Shown here in pieces: positions 60,301 through 64,000 of a stretch of 64,000 nucleotides of DNA. Below the pieces are notes generated by a model. The model was not told the DNA's origin. It saw only the letters and a program-made list of their open reading frames with translations, and did no database searches. The DNA comes from DASVHS01 sp038244815. Lineage in GTDB: Bacteria; Acidobacteriota; Thermoanaerobaculia; Gp7-AA8. The stretch covers positions 62,001-126,000 of the forward strand of contig JBBRTB010000007.1 of assembly GCA_038244815.1 (NCBI GenBank), written 5' to 3'. The first letter of the stretch is position 1, and each line of letters starts with the position of its first letter. The position numbers and the translations under genes are program-made.

Positions 60301-60415
60301 CCCGCGACGACCGCGTCGTGACGATGCGGATGGCCAGTAGGATCAGTACGCCTGCCGTGGCCGCCGGCGGGATCGCGTAAGGAGAAAGCTGGTATGCCGG
60401 ATGAGCGAGTGCCAT
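57326..60415 (-). CDS. Membrane sensor with three PAS, GGDEF and degenerate EAL domains
   Basis: 1029 residues from ATG 60415. The first 225 residues form a seven-helix sensor region of the HisK-N type. PAS domains follow at about 235-340, 355-465 and 475-600, then GGDEF and EAL. The GGDEF site is intact (VARFGGDEFTI) with a product-inhibition site RQTD five residues before. The EAL domain keeps AGTEALVRW, MAVNIS, LELEITET, VKIDR and EGVE, but the DDFGTG loop is VGNFGSHDSS (residues 926-935), so both metal-binding Asp are lost. The protein is expected to make c-di-GMP in response to PAS signals; its EAL half is probably a GTP- or c-di-GMP-binding regulator. Confidence 0.92.
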   Translation of the reverse strand: MALAHPAYQLSPYAIPPAATAGVLILLAIRIVTTRSSRAGLAMFSMSVLAAAWQASFVFMDLAVDERTASMWAKIGCAFVPFIAPAVYQFVASLLRITKRRRLVSALGWLLAACFSILTLATSYLVTGMRRFWWGFDPAYSITVGVPYLVFFCGLLAAAAIEIIRAYPNAKGNERRRIRLFAVALGVGYVAVVDYLPSFGVAIYPFGWAALLGYTAVAVYTISKHGVAPITPSLAANEIINAMRDLLFVADRDGRIQFANNAACGFLGYGREEIVGRRLEELLVPSDEGDSTLTGRWVRDREYVFRTKMDQPIELTLSHSPVTHQGETTGAVIIGRDLRERKRYEWEARRAVTLLQSTLDSTADGILVIGQEGRVLTWNQRFTDMWGIPAELMEQQDDGDLISQLVEQLNDPAEFLRSLEALRVHPEVESLHVLEFKDGRRLEQHSIGRYLDNSPLRVWSFRDVTARLAAEEALRDSEARYRLLFEQNAAGVCLATFAGRIIDCNSTFAEMTGYPIGELTGRDLGEVFDRASDSEEIRRRLEATPTVRGMEIDLRRRDGVPVSALANVSLLGRGGQALIHMTAVDISDRKRAAQQIEFNAYHDALTELPNRRLFTDRLELSLLAAKRARANVAVLFVDLDRFKTINDTFGHSIADALLVEIATRLRSCVRQTDTVARFGGDEFTIILPDLKQPEDAARVAEKILEAVAEPAVVGGATIEISVSVGVAVFPDDGTDYDTLLRNADKAMYRAKEAGRNTYQLCTEQMKTRAVERLSMQSRLQKAMSADELVLAYQPQVSLATRLLAGTEALVRWNDPERGLAVASDFIPLAEDTRLILPLGEWVLFTACRQLREWCDAGLPAPRMAVNISVRQFQQRDLAALVRRAIDATGIDPSLLELEITETALRQVDTSVALLNLLRQTGVSLAVGNFGSHDSSLRHLQALPVDAVKIDRSCIEHVGQAVGAAMVGAVIDVSRTLDLRVVAEGVETAGQLDFLLRRGCPEAQGFYFSAAIEADALARLLSTSEPLPRT

Positions 60416-60544
60416 TTCTACACGGACTCGCTGCTATTGTGGGCGCTCGAACGGATCGGTGTCGAGCAAAACGATCAAGGACATGCTGCGCGTCGGATTG
60501 ACGACGCTCATTTAATCGGATTGATTCCGCCGCTCCGTCTCGAA

Positions 60545-60583
60545 GCACAGACAGCACAGAAAGAATCTCTGTGCTGCCTGTGC
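60545..60583. terminator. Long dyad after the subtilase gene
   Basis: Arms 60545-60560 and 60568-60583 pair over 16 bases with one mismatch (CACAGACAGCACAGA against CACAGGCAGCACAGA) around a seven-base loop. It lies 26 bases beyond the subtilase stop on the minus strand. It is not followed by a T run on that strand, so termination is plausible but not certain. Confidence 0.45.
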
Positions 60584-60608
60584 CTCTGTGTGCAAATCAC
60601 GGCGTTAG

Positions 60609-62264
60609 CTAATGCCAGATGTTCACGCCGACGTCGTCCAGCAGGAACCAGGTGGGAGGTCCCTGACTCTGGACGCCGGTGAAGGAGATGCGGATCGTGG
60701 CGCCGCGGTAGCGGGTGATGTCGAAGCTCCGGCGCACATAGGTCGCGCAGGCATCCACGTTGCTGAACGTGCCCAGCGTTTCCAGAAGCGCGCCGTTCTT
60801 GTGGCGAATCTCGACGCTCAGAACGTCGTTCGGCGAAGACTTCTTGTCCTTCGTGACGATCCACAGGTAGAGACTCAGTTCGCCCTTGCGAATCGTGGAG
60901 GGCACCGTCAGTGCTTCCGATGTGAGATGGAATGACTTCACCGACCCGCCGATGGCGGCATGGGAGTTTCCGCTGTGGGAGGGGAGGCTCATCATGTCGA
61001 GGAAATCTCGCCCACCACAGCCGGTGGGGTTGACCACCGTGCAGATGTCGGAAGTCCAGAAGGTCGTGCCGTAGTCAAAGCCCGGATCAGATAGCAGCTG
61101 CGCATCGCCGGTCACCGTGTTGAGCGCGCCGATCAGCGAAAAGAGCAGGCGGTTCGGCGAGCCGTTCCCGACGGAGCTGAGCACGTCGGGAGTGGCCTCG
61201 GACAGAATGGTCTGAGACACCGTGGCCGGCGAGGCATCCGGGTACTTCTCGAGACAAAGCGCGGCCACGCCGGAAACGAAAGGAGCGGATTCCGAGGTGC
61301 CGCTGGACACGGCCGTGGCCGTCGGGCTCGTGTACCAGTCGGAGAGGATGTCCGATCCCGGTGCGAACAGATCGACGCAGGCGCCGTAGTTCGAGTAGGA
61401 GGCCCGTTCATCGGTCTCCGTCGACGCCCCAACGGTGAGTGCTCCGGAGACTCGTGCCGGCGAGGACTGGCAGGCGTCGATGTTGTTGTTCCCGGCCGCG
61501 ACGACGGTGGTCAAACCGGCGGCGAGCAGCTTGTTGACTTCCGCATCCAATGCCGACGAGCCGTCGCCGCCGAGACTCATGTTCACCACGGCTGGTTGTC
61601 CCCTCTGAGCGTGATCCGCGATGACCCAGTCGAGACCGGCCAGGAGCGTGGAGACACTCCCCGACCCTCCGCAATCGAGAACGCGCACGGGAACGAGAGA
61701 GGACGATGGAGCCACTCCATTGGACGATCCCCCGATCACACCCGCCACGTGAGTGCCGTGACCGTTGCAGTCGTTCCACCCCAGGCCGTCGGCGAACGCG
61801 CTGAATCCGGCAGCGACCCGGCCGCCGAAATCGTCATGACCGGCGAAGATGCCGGTGTCGACGACATACACGGTGACACCTGCGCCGGTTCCGGTGCTCA
61901 CGTAGCTTCCGTCAAGCGGCAGAAAGCGCTGGTCGATCCGATCCGGGCCCCAGGTGGTGGCCGCGGAAATGGTGGAGTCTTCTTCGACGAACTGTACTCG
62001 CGGATCCAGGGCCAGCGCCTGCGCGTCGGCATCGGCGATCTCGACGGTGAGTGCTTTGATGCCGCGATCGTAAGTGTGCCGGACGTGACCGTCCTTGAGA
62101 CCTCGCACGGTGTTCGCGAGCATTGTCGTATCTGTGCCGGACTGGAGAACCACGATGTACCGGCCTGGAATGTGCCGTGCGCTTCGGTGGACTTGTCCAT
62201 CGCCACCAAAGACAGTCGTGGTCAACAGAACAACTCCTGCGAACAACAGTGCTGCTCTTCTCAT
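60609..62264 (-). CDS. Secreted subtilisin-family (S8) serine protease
   Basis: 551 residues from ATG 62264. Signal peptide, then an I9-type propeptide (PGRYIVVLQSG to RVQFVEEDSTI). The catalytic triad is visible: Asp in VYVVDTGIF, His in NGHGTHVAGVIGG, Ser in SSGTSESAPFVSG; the oxyanion Asn is in AAGNNNIDAC. About 160 residues follow the catalytic domain and end in a beta-rich, jelly-roll-like region (IRHKNGALLETLGTFSNV to WFLLDDVGVN). It is proteinase K-like. Cysteines are paired in the catalytic domain. Stand-alone gene. Confidence 0.95.
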   Translation of the reverse strand: MRRAALLFAGVVLLTTTVFGGDGQVHRSARHIPGRYIVVLQSGTDTTMLANTVRGLKDGHVRHTYDRGIKALTVEIADADAQALALDPRVQFVEEDSTISAATTWGPDRIDQRFLPLDGSYVSTGTGAGVTVYVVDTGIFAGHDDFGGRVAAGFSAFADGLGWNDCNGHGTHVAGVIGGSSNGVAPSSSLVPVRVLDCGGSGSVSTLLAGLDWVIADHAQRGQPAVVNMSLGGDGSSALDAEVNKLLAAGLTTVVAAGNNNIDACQSSPARVSGALTVGASTETDERASYSNYGACVDLFAPGSDILSDWYTSPTATAVSSGTSESAPFVSGVAALCLEKYPDASPATVSQTILSEATPDVLSSVGNGSPNRLLFSLIGALNTVTGDAQLLSDPGFDYGTTFWTSDICTVVNPTGCGGRDFLDMMSLPSHSGNSHAAIGGSVKSFHLTSEALTVPSTIRKGELSLYLWIVTKDKKSSPNDVLSVEIRHKNGALLETLGTFSNVDACATYVRRSFDITRYRGATIRISFTGVQSQGPPTWFLLDDVGVNIWH

Positions 62265-62625
62265 AGTGACGTGAATTCTAGTCTCGCCGTCGCGCTAATA
62301 CAATATTGCCATTACACGCAGTCATTATGCAGGGGTAGCGTTAATGACTCTCCATAATGAGTCGAACGACACGAAAAGTATATCCGTCGATACAGTCAAA
62401 ATCTATCGACAGGTATACCCGGCTATGTCGAAACTCATGCTTGCCTATGGCGAATGGCAGTTCTCTCTACAACCAACGATAGAAATTGGGTATATACATC
62501 TTTCAATGTAGCGCGGCGCCGTTGTATGTAATTACAATTGCTATGCATTGGCAGCAACGCTTCATTGTGATGATCCTTTGACAGAGTCACACCAACGGTA
62601 CTAGCATGAACGAATCGCCTTTCAG
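62265..62625. other. Intergenic region of 361 bases
   Basis: The spacer between divergent genes (subtilase left, sensor right) is distinctly A/T-richer than the surrounding DNA. Short dyads such as GACTC/GAGTC (62345-62363 region) could be operators. No gene is supported. Confidence 0.55.
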
Positions 62626-64000
62626 ATGAAACCAGCACGCCGCTCTTGCGTCCTTCTGTTGGTCCTTGCAATGTGGACTGGCACTGCCCTCGCCATTGAT
62701 CCGGGTCTGTCGCTCGATCAGAACGTCGTGCGTACGTGGGGCGTCGACGAAGGCCTTCCGCAGGGCACCGTATACGCTCTGACGCAGACGGCCGATGGCT
62801 ACGTGTGGGCCGCCACTCAGGAAGGCTTCGTGCGGTTCGACGGCACCGACTTCGTGGTGTACGACAGGGCCGCATCTCCGCAGATCCATAACAACATGAC
62901 CCTGGCCCTGCTATCTGCCCGAGACGGCAGTCTCTATGCGGCGACGAATGGCGGGGGCCTCGTTCACATACAGGGCCGTAATGTTCGCTCTTATGGAGTG
63001 ACGGAAGGTTTGCCGAGCGACGCTGTCACATCGCTCTACCAATCTGGCGACGGCACCATCTGGATCGGAACCCAGCATGGGCTGGCCCGGCTGCAGAACG
63101 ACGGCCACATCGTGCCCATCACCGGTTCCGATGAGTCCTCGCCCATGTCCGTGACACGGCTCGTCGAGGACTGGTCGGGCCAGTTATGGATCGGCACGAT
63201 GCATGGCATCGTCACGATGAAGGACGGCCGTCTGGCCCGGCATGACGACGACGGTTTTCCCACCGGACAGATCCTGTCGCTCTGTGTGACCCGCGACGGG
63301 AGCGTCTGGATCGGCACGCGCGGGAATGGACTGATCCGCTATCGCTCAGGCCAGTTCCGTGCGTATACGGTCGCTGATGGATTGCCGTCTGCGAACATCA
63401 ACGCCATCTATGAGGACAGTCACGGCACGCTCTGGATCGGAACGCTGGACCACGGCGTGGGCCGCCTGCGCAACGACCGGTTCGACTTCGCCTCTGACGC
63501 TCTCGGCATCGGAAACAAGGCCGTGTCGTCGTTCCTCGAGGATCGCGACGGCAACCTCTGGATCGGCTCCGGGAACGGTCTGACCCGTCTGGCCGAGGGC
63601 CGCGTCCTCTCCTTCACCGCCGCGCAGGGACTGCTGGCCGAGAAGGTCAGGACGGTGACTGCTGATCCCGGCGGAACGCTGTGGATCGGCAGCGGGAGCG
63701 GGGTGCAGACCCTGAGCGGCCGTCACTACGGAAAGGGCAAAGGGCTGACGAGCGACATGGTGATGTCGACGTTGAGCGGCCGCGATGGCAGTCTATGGGT
63801 GGGCACGTTCGACGGCGGGCTGAATCGCATCCTGCACGGGCACACGACGGTTTACGGCACGAGCAACGGACTGCTCAGCAATCTCGTGTTGTCGCTCTAC
63901 GAGGATCGCGGAGGCATTCTGTGGGTGGGGACCGCGCGCGGCCTTCAGCGCATCGTGAACGGGAAGCTCACGCCCGACGTCTTCAATCTCTCCGGCGAGG
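62626..64000 (+). CDS. Two-component regulator propeller (Reg_prop) sensor, N-terminal part
   Basis: The frame from ATG 62626 stays open to the window end, giving 458 residues so far. A signal peptide (CVLLLVLAMWTGTALA) is followed by ten or more Reg_prop repeats (for example GTIWIGTQHGLARLQNDG, GTLWIGTLDHGVGRLRNDRF and GILWVGTARGLQRI), each about 40 residues with an LWIGT core. Such repeats form periplasmic beta-propellers in front of a Y_Y_Y domain, a membrane helix and a histidine kinase or GGDEF output domain, all beyond this window. It is probably a polysaccharide or nutrient sensor by analogy to hybrid sensors in Bacteroidota and Acidobacteriota. Confidence 0.9.
   Translation, partial: MKPARRSCVLLLVLAMWTGTALAIDPGLSLDQNVVRTWGVDEGLPQGTVYALTQTADGYVWAATQEGFVRFDGTDFVVYDRAASPQIHNNMTLALLSARDGSLYAATNGGGLVHIQGRNVRSYGVTEGLPSDAVTSLYQSGDGTIWIGTQHGLARLQNDGHIVPITGSDESSPMSVTRLVEDWSGQLWIGTMHGIVTMKDGRLARHDDDGFPTGQILSLCVTRDGSVWIGTRGNGLIRYRSGQFRAYTVADGLPSANINAIYEDSHGTLWIGTLDHGVGRLRNDRFDFASDALGIGNKAVSSFLEDRDGNLWIGSGNGLTRLAEGRVLSFTAAQGLLAEKVRTVTADPGGTLWIGSGSGVQTLSGRHYGKGKGLTSDMVMSTLSGRDGSLWVGTFDGGLNRILHGHTTVYGTSNGLLSNLVLSLYEDRGGILWVGTARGLQRIVNGKLTPDVFNLSGE

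Noticed and set aside
1..64000. CRISPR array or prophage
   Set aside because: No regularly spaced direct repeats with unique spacers, integrase, transposase or tRNA attachment site was found; the repeats seen are tandem heptamers, kelch units and palindromes.

Overview
The window reads as chromosome from a high-GC, aerobic, Gram-negative soil or sediment bacterium, most likely an Acidobacteriota-type lineage (Vicinamibacteria/Thermoanaerobaculia-like). The reasons are a Ser/Thr kinase fused to TPRs, many secreted Ig/kelch/CarboxypepD_reg proteins, split cytochrome b with multihaem c proteins, a Reg_prop sensor and dispersed palindromic repeats. The taxonomy is inferred from gene content only. 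No rRNA, tRNA, CRISPR array, phage or transposase was seen.

Layout. 1-7129 (+): a tightly overlapping respiratory operon with a barrel protein end, a cupredoxin, an NfnL/GltD-like FAD/Fe-S protein, a Tat-type Rieske protein, cytochrome b in two subunits, an octahaem cytochrome c and a monohaem lipoprotein, then a PAS-LuxR regulator. 7884-14588 (-): DUF2892-TolC-MFP-RND-Usp efflux operon with a near-consensus promoter that overlaps a palindrome. The same palindrome recurs 9.6 kb away in front of a lone arsR at 24203, and a fragment of an arsR 5' end remains next to the efflux promoter. 15741-19936 (-): ECF sigma, ZAS anti-sigma and a TPR-CHAT protease-like protein in one translationally coupled operon, divergent from a 1308-residue kelch/IPT/FN3 secreted protein. 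24.7-31.7 kb: a duplicated segment (hairpin, zinc-ribbon gene, heptanucleotide arrays). One copy carries a gamma-family PLP lyase gene. The other keeps only traces of that gene's two ends and leads into a tryptophanase/tyrosine phenol-lyase gene.

32.2-38.0 kb: a Met/His-rich exported protein, an arsenite methyltransferase behind a palindromic promoter, and a three-gene secretory operon that begins with an 87-residue Cys-rich peptide. 38-45.4 kb: DksA-like, HxlR, DoxX, FolE, fasciclin, a two-subunit molybdenum hydroxylase, decayed fragments, DUF302 and a double rhodanese. 45.5-49.4 kb: secreted proteins, one broken by a stop codon, and a fused ATP sulfurylase/APS kinase. 49.4-64 kb: a MacB-type exporter, a c-type cytochrome, a Ser/Thr kinase, two DUF4386 proteins, a GGDEF-EAL protein with a degenerate EAL site, a subtilase and a Reg_prop sensor cut by the window end.

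The points most worth following are the operator shared between arsR and the efflux operon with evidence of rearrangement, the sigma/anti-sigma/TPR-CHAT triad, the flavin-linked Rieske/cytochrome b cluster, a palindromic repeat lodged in frame inside cytochrome b subunit 2, and the Cys-rich peptide operon.
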